Below, in pieces: positions 1 to 11,000 of a DNA stretch of 64,000 nucleotides. The stretch lies in contig MU394051.1 of the NCBI GenBank assembly GCA_022578605.1, positions 1,537,664 to 1,601,663 on the forward strand. Reading direction: 5' to 3'. Within the stretch, counting starts at the first letter, position 1; every line of letters starts with the position of its first letter. The notes below the pieces were generated by a model. The model made no database searches. It was not told the DNA's origin and saw only the letters and a list, made by a program, of their open reading frames with translations. Both the position numbers and the translations under genes were made by a program. The DNA is from Camillea tinctor (taxonomy: Eukaryota; Ascomycota; Sordariomycetes; Xylariales; Xylariaceae).

Positions 1-3
1 TTC

Positions 4-2145
4 TTATTTCCCACCCTCTTTTCCTTTAGCCTCAGCCCCGTTCTTGGCCCATTCGCGCAGCACGTTCTTCTGGATCTTACCCGTGCTCGTCTTGGGCAGC
101 TCGTCGACGACCTCGACCTCGCGGGGCACCATATACCGGCTGATGCCGCTCTCGTCGCGCGCCCAGGCGATGACCTCCTGCGGATCGAGCGGGGTCGCGG
201 CGCCCGGCTTCACCGTGACGTAGGCCTTGGGCCGCTCGCCCCAGTGGGAGTCCGGCACCGCGATCACGCCCGCTTCGAGGATCTTCTCGTGCTGCACCAG
301 CGCGCTCTCGAGGGCTACGGAGCTGATGTTCTCGCCGCCTGTAAGGAAGTTAATCGGGTCAGTAACACAAAGACCCCTTTTTTTTTCTATGGTAGGATAT
401 AGGGCTAGACTTACCGCTGATGATAATATCTTTAGCGCGGTCCTGAACCTGGGCGCTGCCGTCGGGGTGCATGACGGCGAGATCCCCGGAGTGCAGGACT
501 CCGCCGGCGAAGAGCTTCCGCGTCGCGGCTGGGTCCTTGTAGTATCCCTTGGCGCAGATGTTGCCGGAGAATATTATCTCGCCGATCTCCTTGCCGTCGC
601 GGGCAACGTCGATGAGAGCATCGTCCGGCTGGTCCTGCTTGACGACCCGGATCGGCAGGCTCGTGAGGAACCCGTGCCCCTGACGGGCCATCTTAGCGTA
701 TTTCTCGTGCACCGGTAGGTTTTCCCAGGATGGCATGAAATACCCCTTTGTGATGGGACCGTATGTCTCGGTCATACCGTACACGTGAACAGGTATCAGG
801 TTGAGGTTTGTCTTCAGATTTCGATTCCGCTAGTGTCAGTAGATTCACTACCTAAGTAAGATAGGTAACGGTTTGGTCGGGATAACGTACCATCTGCTCG
901 AAAAGGTGTGCAGTCGGTGGACTTGCCGCGACTGTGACCTGCACGGGCTCTGGCAACCTTTCTGCTTCTTTCGCTGCACAGAGCAGGGTATTCACTGTCG
1001 GTGCGGCATTGAAATTTGTGATGCCCTCTTCTTTGAGCAGTTTCCATATCAGTGGGTAATCGATTTTCCTCAAGCAATAGTGTGTGCCTCTAACAGCCGT
1101 GACAGCCCATCTGCAAGCCATTAGTTCTCTTGACGTACTCTTCAACAGTCTCGCAAAAACCCGACTTACGGAAATGTCCATCCGACGGCGTGAAACCTGC
1201 GTATCGTTAGCTGATTAGTTGGGTTTTTATTGGAACATAGCTCTTACATAGGGAGTGTCCATAGGTATTTGCAGCCTCCAGGGTTTCTATTCAGGCCAGA
1301 CTCTACTATATTTCCGATGGCTGCAAGGTAAGAACCGCGATGTGTATAGACGCAGCCTTTGGGCTTTGAAGTGGTCCCGGAAGTGAAGGGTATAGCAATC
1401 ATATCATCTTCGTTTGTGCATTGTGACTTTAGGCCAGCCCAGCCCTTGCCACCCTGCGTACGATCATACTTCAAACCTTCCAGCACAGCTTCATCGAATG
1501 GGCCACACAGCTCTCCCTCGGTTGCATCGGTGTCCTGGGGACGTTAGCAATATGTACAGACTAGCCGTGCATAGATGACTATGGGGTGTGTGCTCACGAG
1601 ATCTACGACGAGAGGTACTTGTGGATGACTCTTCTTAAAGTCATCAAGCAACTGCTCATACTCTTGGTCTACTATGACACAGTCGACTTCAGCGAAATCA
1701 AGAATGTATGTGATGTCGTCTGGCTTTAACCTACGTTCCTGCATTAAACTCGGGAGCACGCGGATGCTTAGTCTATACCAACTTACCGATAGTTGACGGG
1801 CACCAAAACGCCACCAGCAGCCGCAATACCGAAAATGGACTCTAGGAAGGCCGGTGTGTTGGGAGCAAGCACGCCGACGCGCTTGTAACCATGCGTGAGC
1901 AAGTAATATGCAAGTCCCCGAGCACGGTCTGCGAATTCGATGTACGACCTTCTTAGGACCTTATGATTGGCGGTGATGTGATATATAGCTTGGGCATCAG
2001 GCTCGATGGCACTAGCACGCTCCAGAAAGTAAGTCGGGGAGAGCTGGTGGATGTGATGGTTATGATCAAAACCAACGGGTGACTTTGAGGCCGACGAGCT
2101 CAGATGCCCGAGTAGGTTTCTCAGACGTAACGTGGCTCCAGACAT
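4..2145 (-). CDS. AMP-forming acyl-CoA synthetase / acyl-activating enzyme
   Basis: ATP-dependent ligase that forms an acyl-adenylate and then a CoA thioester; the substrate is probably a fatty or other carboxylic acid. Seven exons join in frame: 2145-1787, 1730-1598, 1534-1248, 1196-1170 (only 27 nt), 1110-891, 811-415 and 338-4, giving 585 aa. Visible ANL-superfamily motifs in order are the nucleotide loop FTSGTTSKPKG, the GWTFP stretch split across the short exon, YGMTETYGP, the HSGDLAV aspartate motif, RAKDIIISGGENIS at the hinge, and PKTSTGKIQK carrying the catalytic lysine. The N terminus (MSGATLRLRNLLGHLSSSAS) is basic and serine-rich like a mitochondrial presequence, and the C terminus is not a peroxisomal SKL; the location is inferred. 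The stop codon lies 4 nt from the window edge, so the 3' UTR is outside. Exact substrate unknown. Confidence 0.9.
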
Positions 2146-2962
2146 TGCTTCTCACTTGCATCTATCTATGACCAAAAAACCTTGGGCTTTCCAACGTGTT
2201 AGATTACCGAGGTAAACACAACCTTGATTTACTATCGTGTTAGCAAGATGCCGTCTTCCACGATAATTATATCCGAGAGAATCCCAGACCAAGAAAATAA
2301 AATCAAAATAAACAAAAGGAAAGATAGAGAAGAAAAAAATGAATATATATTTTATAATAGACACGACTTATTGATATCGGTGTAAAAGAAATAAAAACAA
2401 TAATAAGAGGCAAGATGGTGACCTTTTGGGAGAGGAATATGCGAAACGCATTAGCAAGGATCAGGTAGCTTCGAGATCTATTGGATTGGAGGGCTGGAAA
2501 CTGGGGAGCGACAAGTTATGTAATCCCGAACCTGCGAATCTGGGGTAGACCCTTCAAGTTTATTTATTAAGGTGGGTACCTAGGTACATACCATACATAC
2601 TACTTGGGTACTATCTTCAGCCCCTATTTCTCCACGAACTTTTTAACCTAGGTTAACCTAGTATGTCAGGGGGTTAGCAAAGTGCTTGGCATAACTTGGG
2701 GTTATAGTTGCAACGCTAATACTGCGTATTGTATTTGAAGCTAACCTAAACGCTAGGTATAAGATAATTAATTACCTACTATAAGTGCAGCAACATCCAA
2801 ACAAAAAGCAAGAATAATAATGAAAACCCCATATAGGTAGGGTGACCTAGGTAGCTAAGCTACATGTTATACGTAAACTAGAAATCGCTTCTTCTTCGCT
2901 TATTCGATATGAACAATTCACCAACCGATACTATGCTGCCCGTCTTCCATAGCGGCTAGCCA
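2146..2962. other. Intergenic region upstream of the acyl-CoA synthetase
   Basis: AT-rich non-coding stretch between the start of the acyl-CoA synthetase and the stop of the F-box gene, both on the minus strand. It holds the exact palindrome TACCTAGGTA at 2577-2586, the variant AACCTAGGTT at 2645-2654, and GACCTAGGTA near 2844. No coding sequence recognised. Confidence 0.7.
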
Positions 2963-4603
2963 TCAAGTGGTAGCTCGAAGCGGCATCCAGGTACGGTCCA
3001 TAGTCTGGAACAAAAGCGACACCCCAGGCCTCACAAGCGAAAAAAGCGGTGGCCGCAAACCATGATCATATAGTAACATGTCCCATTCCCTTTGCAAGAG
3101 CCGGCGTCCCGTGGGGATGTCTACCACTCGACTAAATTCGGAATTCAAGCGCAGAATAGTCCACTCAAGACGATCTTGATGGAAATCTTCTGGTATTATG
3201 CGCTTCAGTGTTTTCGTATCCCAGAATGCCCAAGCATAAATCCGGAGAGGCGTGAAAGGCTCTAGCTGAAGTGACTCTATATCGAGAGCCACATCGTCTT
3301 CCAGGTCCTCAGCATTTGGGTTTTCATCTAGGGCGAATTGGTTGTATAGGAGCCAGGCTTGTTGGTCTCCTACTGCCGTGTCCCCCTTCCAACCGCTGGC
3401 TTCCAGTGCACTTGGGCCCAATTCTTCCGATCGGTCTGGTTTTTTCAATTGGCCTAATGGTTCCCATTTGGTTCTCCAGTACTTCATCTCGTGATAGAAG
3501 TAATGGCCTGAACGGAATGAGTCAAATTCACTGCAGCAGCATAGAAAACGGTATCCTTGCTCATCCAAGTTAAGGAGGTGAAAATCAGCAAACCAGTCGA
3601 GGCCCTTGGACACTAGCTCGTATATCATGTTTTCCGATGGCGCCGCCATATCATCTCGTCTGACAACATCTAGGTAGGCTAGGCGTGGATGTAATGGTGG
3701 GTTTTCTGAGACAGGGTCGGCCCATGAGTCTTGCGGATTGGCCGTGACAGTCTCTTCCTGTCTGAGTTCTTCGTACTTGTACAAGAAACGGTCCTGCATA
3801 TATAGCATAAATGAGTAGTATCTGTACATCACGTAATTCATTACGCAAGCTATCTCCTCTAAGTGCCAGGGCTCCATCTCATCAGAGAAAAGTCTATAAC
3901 GAACCTGACGGCCGAAAAGTGGTCTATTTGGATCCTGGTAGCAAAGTCGGCAGTATAGCTCGTATCGGAAGAAGGCTCGTCTGAATCTGATACGTTCATC
4001 ATCCGAAAGACCTGGATCCGGTAGGCTACGGGTTTTCTGTAGATATCCTCTATCTAGGTCTCCTGGCCATGAGTCAGGGAAGAATTGCCGTTGTGGGTCT
4101 TCGAACAACTTGATGACCCAGTCGAATATACACAAATCGACCTTGAAAACTAGTTCCCAGAAGCATCGGTAATCATGTAGATTTTGAGGCCATTGCAGTA
4201 TTCTTCTTTGACGACTCTCGATGTATTCGTTGATTCTCCACTTCAGAGAGCGTCTATTGTCACCCTGATGTGCGAGCGGGCACCCAAAGACCGCAAGAGC
4301 ATCCTTCAAACACCCAGGGACAAGACTTGTGACCAGGTGATGAATGACCTTAGTTGGGTAGCTGTCGAATGATTCGCGGAATGTGTTATGAGAGGAACAA
4401 AAGTTTTCCAGGTCATCTGGATGGTGCAACATTTGTATTATTTCAAGTATGAGTTCGCAAGGAAGACTCAAGATATTGACCGGCATGTTATTTTTGTAAG
4501 TTGAGTATTCTTCGTTGGGGGTTTCTAGTATTTGAAAATATTCAAAGCGATTAGACTTAATCTGAATGGATATCTTTGATTCTTCTGATTGAGTGGTAGA
4601 CAA
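2963..4603 (-). CDS. F-box domain protein, function unknown
   Basis: Single-exon 546-aa protein. Residues about 39-75 (LSLPCELILEIIQMLHHPDD and following) match the fungal F-box pattern: LP.E.. plus hydrophobic helices, then a LxNFCxSHNTFR-like segment. F-box proteins link substrates to SCF ubiquitin ligases through Skp1. The remaining ~470 aa are rich in W, Y, F, D and R, with no repeats (no LRR or WD40) that I can recognise, typical of lineage-specific fungal F-box-like proteins of unknown target. Two methionines are possible (residue 1 and the M at about residue 39); the longer form is kept because it is open without stops. Role in ubiquitination is inferred from the F-box only. Confidence 0.75.
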   Translation of the reverse strand: MSTTQSEESKISIQIKSNRFEYFQILETPNEEYSTYKNNMPVNILSLPCELILEIIQMLHHPDDLENFCSSHNTFRESFDSYPTKVIHHLVTSLVPGCLKDALAVFGCPLAHQGDNRRSLKWRINEYIESRQRRILQWPQNLHDYRCFWELVFKVDLCIFDWVIKLFEDPQRQFFPDSWPGDLDRGYLQKTRSLPDPGLSDDERIRFRRAFFRYELYCRLCYQDPNRPLFGRQVRYRLFSDEMEPWHLEEIACVMNYVMYRYYSFMLYMQDRFLYKYEELRQEETVTANPQDSWADPVSENPPLHPRLAYLDVVRRDDMAAPSENMIYELVSKGLDWFADFHLLNLDEQGYRFLCCCSEFDSFRSGHYFYHEMKYWRTKWEPLGQLKKPDRSEELGPSALEASGWKGDTAVGDQQAWLLYNQFALDENPNAEDLEDDVALDIESLQLEPFTPLRIYAWAFWDTKTLKRIIPEDFHQDRLEWTILRLNSEFSRVVDIPTGRRLLQREWDMLLYDHGLRPPLFSLVRPGVSLLFQTMDRTWMPLRATT

Positions 4604-5249
4604 GTAAACCCTAGAGGATGTTGGTGGTCTTTCATGGAAATATATTGTAAGGCTAAAGCGAATGTGATCCTGATGGTAAGAGAAGACTGGATGACACCTA
4701 TATTAGCTGTATTGTGGGTTTTTTTTTTTTCCCTTTTTCCTTTTGTGTTATTTCCCAGTGTGTTTTAATTGATTTGAAAATATTCAAGTAGGTAGACGAG
4801 GAGAAAACAAGCCACTCCTAAAGGTCTGTCCCTTCTCAGCTATATCATATAGGTGCTAGAAAGAGCAAGCATGGTAACCTAGTAGTATTAACCTAGAGGT
4901 AACCGCGGATATCTTAGCATGACTTATACTCGTAGACTAAGGAAGGAGTCCATATATATCGACCGCATTACCATCATCAAGTAGGGGTGCTACATGTTAC
5001 TAAACTAAATACTTTCCCACATGTGGTAAGAGCTGTCTGCTGTTTGACATCACAAAGTCCTCAATATATATTTACTTTTCCGGAAGCATCCAACACCTGC
5101 TCCCATCATACCATGGGACTTAATAGCTACCTAGGTAGCTTCCGCTGTATAGCAATCGTAAAGGTTTAGGGGTATCGCGAACTGCACAACCTACTCAGTG
5201 ACAAAACCCAACTTAACTCCATAAGTTCGGGAGACTCTCGTGTGGAGAT
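4604..5249. other. Intergenic region with 16-bp palindrome
   Basis: Promoter side of the F-box gene and 3' side of KTI12. It contains a perfect 16-bp palindrome AGCTACCTAGGTAGCT at 5125-5140 and several half-sites of the same motif at 4870-4900. A 10-T run and CT-rich stretch lie around 4720-4745. No gene seen. Confidence 0.65.
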
Positions 5250-6336
5250 TCAACCGTCCTTTTCGAAGGCGTCATTGAGGTATCCTACAAAGCTTTCTCG
5301 TATCCTTCCGGCCCCCATATTTCCCACATTCTCAAGCCCAATCCCTCCCCTATTCAAGCCCACGTACGCTCTCCGCAGCCGTTGCAATTGAGGTAAGCCG
5401 ATCTTTTTACCAGCGGGAAGCTCTACCACCAGGTCTTCTCCACCGTCACCACCTTCGTGCGGGATCTTGATCTCGTCGCCCCCGTCGTCGCTCTGTTGGT
5501 TCAATATGCGCTTGACGATCTCCTGCGTCTCGCGCTCGAGGACATACAGGTAATCTCCGCCGGCGTCCCTGCTCCGCTGCACAGTGGCCTGGTTGGGCTT
5601 GACCACCTTCCTCAAGTCACCTGCGACGACATCCCAGAGGCTGTCGAACACCTGCTTCGTCTGCTGCTCGCCATCCTCCCATATGAGCGTGAACAGGGGG
5701 CTGTCCCACCGCGTCATCGGGTTCGGCTCCTCGTAGCGGAACACCAGGTTCTCCCAGTTGGCGGGCTCGTATGCGCCCTCCACGGCGGCGGCGTCGTCCC
5801 CGTTCTTACGCGCATCCGCATCCCCTCCGGCTTCCCGGCTCAGGCGCGCCTCGTTGACCTCGCGCGCGCGCTCCTTCGAGCACCCAATCTGCAGGATGCA
5901 GCTTGGCGTGCGCACGGCCTTAGCCTCACAGAAGAGTTGATACCGCCAGCCCTTAATGTAGTTCAGCCCGTCGAGGATCACAATGTCCTTGTCGCTGAGC
6001 ACACGCTTCACAGCGCCGTAGAGACTCGCACGAGCGTCCTTTTCCGAGGCATTCGCGGACCGGGTGTGGGCTGGGAGGACGGAGAGATCGTAGACGGAGC
6101 GCGAGATGGATAAGGTCTGGTCGGAAATGAGGTGGAGCCGGTATTTCGGTGTTGCGCCTTCGGGGGTGGTGGACTGGATGCGGGAGGTCAGATACTCGTG
6201 CAGTTGCTTTGCGCGCGTGGTTTTGCCCGACGTGGGAAAGCCGGTAACTATTATTAACTATTAGCTAGTAAGCAATCTTCAACTATTTAAAAATACTAGA
6301 ACTAGAAATTTAAAAGGTTGCTGGTCATACAGGCAT
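5250..6336 (-). CDS. KTI12: KTI12, Elongator-associated P-loop ATPase
   Basis: Cofactor of the Elongator complex in wobble-uridine tRNA modification; related to the PSTK kinase family. The gene has a tiny first exon (6336-6331, just ATG CCT), a 73-nt intron with donor GTATGA, and a long second exon (6257-5250), giving 337 aa. Joining them yields MPLIIVTGFPTSGKTTRAK, the canonical KTI12 amino terminus with a Walker A loop (GFPTSGKT, residues 8-15). Further family marks are the DGLNYIKGWRYQLFCEAKA segment around residues 100-120, and FRYEEPNPMTRWDSPLF in the middle. Without the 6-nt exon the protein would lose its start, so automated annotation may begin at the internal methionine near 6011 and drop the P-loop. 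High confidence in identity and in the exon junction. Confidence 0.93.
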
Positions 6337-6864
6337 TGCTATAACATACGAAGTGATTATAGTGGACTTAAAGATTCCTAAGCTATCACAGGTGGTTATC
6401 GAATTTATCAAAGTCACTAATAACCAGAAAACTTCGACCCCGCGATTAACGTTTGGCCCCACCATTGTGTACAGTACGTCACTTCTGCCAAGCCGCTAGG
6501 ATCTCACAGCTTAAGGGTTCAGGGGTCCAAGTGTCTCCTAATAACTTGAAGTATTGGTATGTAACCAGTCAGGCAGTCTGTTCAACCTACCATTAGTATA
6601 TTCCGTGAGCTACAAATTACTCAAAGACTATTACTCGAAGTTGATCATAAATTAACATTTTTATTCTATAATTATATTCTATGAATTCGTCCATTTCTCT
6701 AATAAGCAACCACTGAATTACCGTTAATTCGGAGGGTATCGAGGATAAGACAGACATGTTCGCTCACAGAAACCATCATCCATTCCGACCTACATAAGTC
6801 ATACATGATGCCGTTAATAAATATTACCTAACCGTCTTCCCACCCAAAAAATGCCATATATAAA
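6337..6864. other. Intergenic, no feature seen
   Basis: AT-rich spacer between the KTI12 start and the DUF7702 stop codon, both minus strand. It must contain the KTI12 promoter and the 3' end of the neighbour. I see no ORF or RNA gene in it. Confidence 0.6.
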
Positions 6865-7749
6865 CTATACACGGGAATCGCTCATCTCATATCCATGCCG
6901 CATCTGCCGCCGCGCCATTCGCCTCTGGATCAGCGCCAGGGGGCCCCCCGAGGGTGCCGCGCTCTTAGCCTTCGGGCGGACCTGGAGCGTGAGCCCGATG
7001 GCCTCCACAATAGCGACGACAAACATCTCCATGACGACCGCCATGCCGAGCAGGACGTTGTGGTTGCCTGTGAGCAGGTTGAAGTCGGGGTTGCTGCCGA
7101 AGACGGACTCGGCCGAGTAGGCCAGGCGCACGAGGATGAAGGGCAGGGACAAGCCCACGGCGAGCAGGACGCGGCGCTCGCCGGCCTCGATGCGCGACAG
7201 CTGCGTCGCCGCCACCGCCACCGTCGCGAGCACCAGCAGCACGTAGCCCGCGATCATCAGCGCGATGCCCGCGCGCGACAGCGACGTCCCCTGCGAGTAC
7301 GTCCCCGTCTCCGCGTACGTCGACCCCGCGTCGTTGCCGCCGACGATCCCCAGTATCAGGGCCACCAGGACGACGAGCTGCACGAAGCGCAGCTGCCGCG
7401 GGCCCACCGGGCCAGCCGTACGAACGCTGCTCCCATCGGGGGCGGAGTGCCGGCCCGCGCTCTCGACGGCGCGCGCCAGCAGCGCGAGCTGCACGAGGAT
7501 CAGCGGCGACAGCCCGATGGTCTGCAGCGTCGCGGACCCGATGTACAGGCTGAGGTTGCGCGGGTCGGCGATGGTGGCTAGCTGCAGCGCGGCGCCGAGG
7601 AGCCGCGCGAGAGAGAACACGATCAGGTACAGCCACCCCGCATTGCGGCCGAAGCCGTGCCGGACTGCGAGGAAGATGGCGAGGAGGAGCGCCGGGGTGT
7701 AGATGACGATTTCGGCTATGGAGATGTTGTTGAGTTCGGTGAGGGCCAT
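6865..7749 (-). CDS. DUF7702-type seven-helix membrane protein
   Basis: Single-exon integral membrane protein of 294 aa. About seven hydrophobic segments are visible: residues ~12-28, 38-58, 68-92, 120-142, 160-185, 195-215 and 225-250, with short loops. It has no enzymatic motif, and the C terminus is basic (RRMARRQMRHGYEM). The pattern, with SIAEIVIYTPALLLA at the start and FSLARLLGAALQL in helix 2, matches the fungal family annotated as DUF7702, whose function is not established. The strongly GC-biased third positions produce long shadow ORFs on the plus strand. Role unknown; family membership inferred from memory of the sequence pattern. Confidence 0.8.
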   Translation of the reverse strand: MALTELNNISIAEIVIYTPALLLAIFLAVRHGFGRNAGWLYLIVFSLARLLGAALQLATIADPRNLSLYIGSATLQTIGLSPLILVQLALLARAVESAGRHSAPDGSSVRTAGPVGPRQLRFVQLVVLVALILGIVGGNDAGSTYAETGTYSQGTSLSRAGIALMIAGYVLLVLATVAVAATQLSRIEAGERRVLLAVGLSLPFILVRLAYSAESVFGSNPDFNLLTGNHNVLLGMAVVMEMFVVAIVEAIGLTLQVRPKAKSAAPSGGPLALIQRRMARRQMRHGYEMSDSRV

Positions 7750-9275
7750 GTGGGTTGGTTGGTGGAGCTATATAAGCCGGACAAGGAAAGAAATAAGGTG
7801 AGGGTTGTGTATGTGTGTATGTGTGTGTGTGTGAAAGTAACGTATGTAGTGTAAGGTAGTAAGTAAATTTGGATGGGACGAAGGATTCGAGTGTAAGTGT
7901 GCCTGGTTATACAGAGTGATGGTTTCTTTGTGAAAGGATGGATGGGATGGTATTTCGGGAAATTGAATGACACTGAGATGGGAACTCACCTAAATACTTT
8001 ATATGCAGAGTAATGCCAAAGAAACTTCTATGCTTACTCCTAGGATTCAACCCCATGAAAGGGCATCGCTATAGCTACCTAGATGAAGGCATCATGAGGC
8101 TGATACCATGCTGTCTATCCCCTTTGTAGAGGTTGTTGCGAATGCGAGTGCGAACCCTGTCAGCCGTGGAGAGCCCTCATTGGTCAACGTAAGTTAAGCT
8201 AATTTGCCAAGCCACGGGCCACGATCCGGCTAGGTAAGCTTCGCCAAGATGGCAGAGGCGCAGGGACTTAGGCAGTCAGTTTCCCCCCATAAGAGTCTGT
8301 AGCTGAGATAACTATACCTGCGTTGAATTGGGGGTCGGGATCGGTTTCGTTCCCAGAGCCGCAGAAGTGCATAACGCTACTAGTAAGGTGTTGCTGTTGG
8401 CCATGTATTTGTTCAGCTCGATGCAACGCCACCCACTGTTTTATGTAAGATCCTTTAACCCAGATTCATTGTCCCATAGGTCCACTAAGTCCCTTTGTTG
8501 GATCTTTAGGGCCAGGGATGTAAGATCAAAAGTAAGCCAGATTGACCGATTCGGTGTTGTGGTATCAACCAGAAGGATTTTACATCATACTATTTTGCAC
8601 CCAACATGTCCTATTACCTGGATAACGGGCTACCTCAGCATAGGTATATTGCTTACCAACTAGAAATCCGGTGGGTACTTTTGTAAAACGAAGAGGTTGT
8701 TGGTCATGTTAGGTTCAGGGCACTGTGACTGGTTATATAGTGTACACCGCCTATTAGGGTTCCTGAAAAACAAGGAGTATAATGTAACAGGTTGCGAAAT
8801 GCTTACTTAGTCAGTCATCTCATAGTAATTGAGAGCTTATTCACTTGGGACATGGTTAGCTTGGAGGAGGCCAATCGGCTTTTCTTTAGGTAGGCAGGTC
8901 TGTTAACATACTACAATAGTACTAGGTTAACCCACATCTGCTTGAAATGCTTGTCTACTAAGTATATGAGACTAAGTGCTAGTCTTCAGCTTTGCTGTCA
9001 AGTAAGTTTGAAGCATCGTATAGCACTGCCCCGACCCAAGCTCGCTTGGACATAAGTCAATAGTAAGCACAGAAAAAAGTGTTGGTCGATGTTGGTTAAT
9101 GTTGGTAAAAGGGCGTGTGTAGAACTTGCCATGCTATCAAGTAATGGCTCCTTTGATTGTCCACGAACTCTAGTCATCATTGTTCTCTTGTAAATGCAGG
9201 TTGCCTCCTCCCCTCTGGGTATCGCCAAAACGCCTATGTAATAATGCACATTCTCACTCCGGGTTTCTCTTTCTT
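7750..9275. other. Intergenic region, no gene recognised
   Basis: 1.5 kb between the start of the DUF7702 gene and the stop of the cyclophilin gene. A GT-rich microsatellite sits at about 7807-7833 in the 5' leader of the DUF7702 gene. ORFs up to 111 aa occur here but show no family resemblance or codon bias. Confidence 0.6.
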
Positions 9276-11000
9276 TTACCAATTATCGAAGTTACCAAAT
9301 CCACCCATCTTCGCCTTTTTCTTCACTGGCTCTTCCCATGTGTCTACGTCTTCTTCAATGATTTCATCCTCGGCCTTCTGCTGGAGTTTAGCAGCCTTTA
9401 GATACTTGCCAACGCTGCTTCCACCATTGCCCTGGTCTACGGTGCCGTCAGCCCTAACTCGTTTGCCCGTCCACGTTATCCGGTCGTCTTCGGTGCCTCC
9501 TGTCCTTTCGACTTCAGCCTTGGCTTCTACGGCTCTATCACGTTCCGTCTTTTGCTTTTGAAATTCCTCAAATGGATCCAGGTAGACGACGACGTCCTTT
9601 ATGAAGATCTTGTTAAGGGGTCGGTCTGAACCGTCCGTGGGCACAGCTTCCATCTTACCCAGGACATCCATCCCGCCAACCACTTTACCGAATATGGTAT
9701 GCTTTCTGTCCAGGTGCTTGACCGGCCGGTATGTGACAAAAAACTGACTAGAGTTGGTGTTTTTCCCCTTGTTGGCCATGCTAAGAATGCCGCGCGAGTC
9801 GTGAGTCAGTGGACCATCGAACTCATCCTGAAAATTCTTGCCCCAGATACTTGCGCCTCCACGTCCAGTTCCGGACGGGTCGCCGCCTTGGATCATGAAA
9901 TTCCTGATGTTGCGGTGAAAACTGACGCCCTTGTAGTACCCCTTTTGCGCAAGACGGGTAAAGTTCCACACAGCACGCGGTGCGTATTCGGTATGTAGCT
10001 CGATGTTCAAGTCACCCAAGTTAGTCTCGATGCGGGCATATCCCTTTATCTTGACGCGTTTGGGTTTCAACATGTATTCCTCATCCGTCAGCGTAGCTCG
10101 TTCTCCGCTTGTCTCGGGCGTCAATCCCGTGCTTGTAAAACTAGCAGCAGCCTTGCCAGTCGTGTACGTTGCAGCATTGTAGGCTACCTTCTTGTCCTGG
10201 ATCATGGATTGCCGCGGGCCGTTGCTTGTAGAATTTTTGACCACGGCTTTCGAAGACCGGTTGACATCTCCCCCGGCCTCCCGTTCTCTCCTAGCCTTCT
10301 CAACTGCTTCTTTTGCCCTGAGTACCTTATCGCCCACCCTCCCCAAGGCGGATATGTTTACGTTGCCCTCCTTTCGCTCCTCCTCTTGCGCCTTGGTTAG
10401 GAGGGCCTCCTCGCCATCTTTCAAGAATTTAAATTGGCTCAAGTCTCGACTGGCAGCATTTTGTGGATCTTGCAGCGTTATAATATCGGAGCGACCAAAT
10501 TCCACATCGTCCACTAGATCACGCCACATCTTGGCCTTGATATTCATCCTCTCAACCGTTTCGAAAGCGAAGACGTTGGCATAGGTGCCATGTCGAATCG
10601 CAACGATGTGGGTATTGTCGGTAAGGACTTTGAAGGTGACGGGGTCGATAAGGTCACCTTTGCCGTCGCTCCCTACGCCGTTGGCACCCTTGGTATCGAT
10701 GTCGGCATTGCGCGCAAAGTTTAGTTTAATGAGATCGCGAGCAGCCAAGGGTTCTCCGTTGACGGGATTGGTCTTGTGGTTTTCCAGCCATTTAGAGATA
10801 ACTTCGACGTCGAATATGGTGCCGTTCGGAGTGCAGACGGGGTTCTTGAAGGGTTGTAGACTCGCGGCGCAGAAGTTGAAGGGGAGCCGTTTGAAAGATG
10901 CGCCGCCAGCTTGGGATCGCGAGCCGGTACTCGCAGAGAACGCGTCGGATGAAGACCACTCGGAGTGTGTGATGTAGAGTTTGTCGGTGCCTTTACCCAT
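9276..11000 (-). CDS. PPIL2: U-box cyclophilin (peptidyl-prolyl isomerase, PPIL2/Cyp60 type)
   Basis: Nuclear peptidyl-prolyl cis-trans isomerase with a U-box, associated with spliceosomes and able to act as an E3 ubiquitin ligase in the family. A single exon encodes 574 aa. I choose the methionine at 11000 (MGKGTDKLYITHSEW, the conserved family start), not an upstream in-frame ATG at 11063, which would add a hydrophobic 21-aa leader. Domains: U-box about residues 35-110 (LPFNFCAASLQPFKNPVC, then a WLENHKTNPVNGEPL segment), a charged linker 190-320, and the cyclophilin domain about 325-475. The catalytic arginine motif FHRNIRNFMIQGGDPSGTG is intact. The residue equivalent to Trp121 of cyclophilin A is His (HLDRKHTIFG), as expected for this weakly cyclosporin-binding subfamily. 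A basic KKKAKMGG stretch near the C terminus may be a nuclear signal. Confidence 0.93.
   Translation of the reverse strand: MGKGTDKLYITHSEWSSSDAFSASTGSRSQAGGASFKRLPFNFCAASLQPFKNPVCTPNGTIFDVEVISKWLENHKTNPVNGEPLAARDLIKLNFARNADIDTKGANGVGSDGKGDLIDPVTFKVLTDNTHIVAIRHGTYANVFAFETVERMNIKAKMWRDLVDDVEFGRSDIITLQDPQNAASRDLSQFKFLKDGEEALLTKAQEEERKEGNVNISALGRVGDKVLRAKEAVEKARREREAGGDVNRSSKAVVKNSTSNGPRQSMIQDKKVAYNAATYTTGKAAASFTSTGLTPETSGERATLTDEEYMLKPKRVKIKGYARIETNLGDLNIELHTEYAPRAVWNFTRLAQKGYYKGVSFHRNIRNFMIQGGDPSGTGRGGASIWGKNFQDEFDGPLTHDSRGILSMANKGKNTNSSQFFVTYRPVKHLDRKHTIFGKVVGGMDVLGKMEAVPTDGSDRPLNKIFIKDVVVYLDPFEEFQKQKTERDRAVEAKAEVERTGGTEDDRITWTGKRVRADGTVDQGNGGSSVGKYLKAAKLQQKAEDEIIEEDVDTWEEPVKKKAKMGGFGNFDNW

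Noticed and set aside
5457..6113. 218-aa plus-strand ORF over KTI12
   Set aside because: Antisense shadow of the conserved KTI12 frame.
6895..7702. Long plus-strand ORFs (228 and 145 aa) over the DUF7702 gene
   Set aside because: Arg/His/Ala-rich shadow of a GC-biased third codon position on the opposite strand; no family resemblance.
8040..8110. Possible tRNA on the minus strand (GGATTCAACCCC)
   Set aside because: The rest of the cloverleaf cannot be folded.
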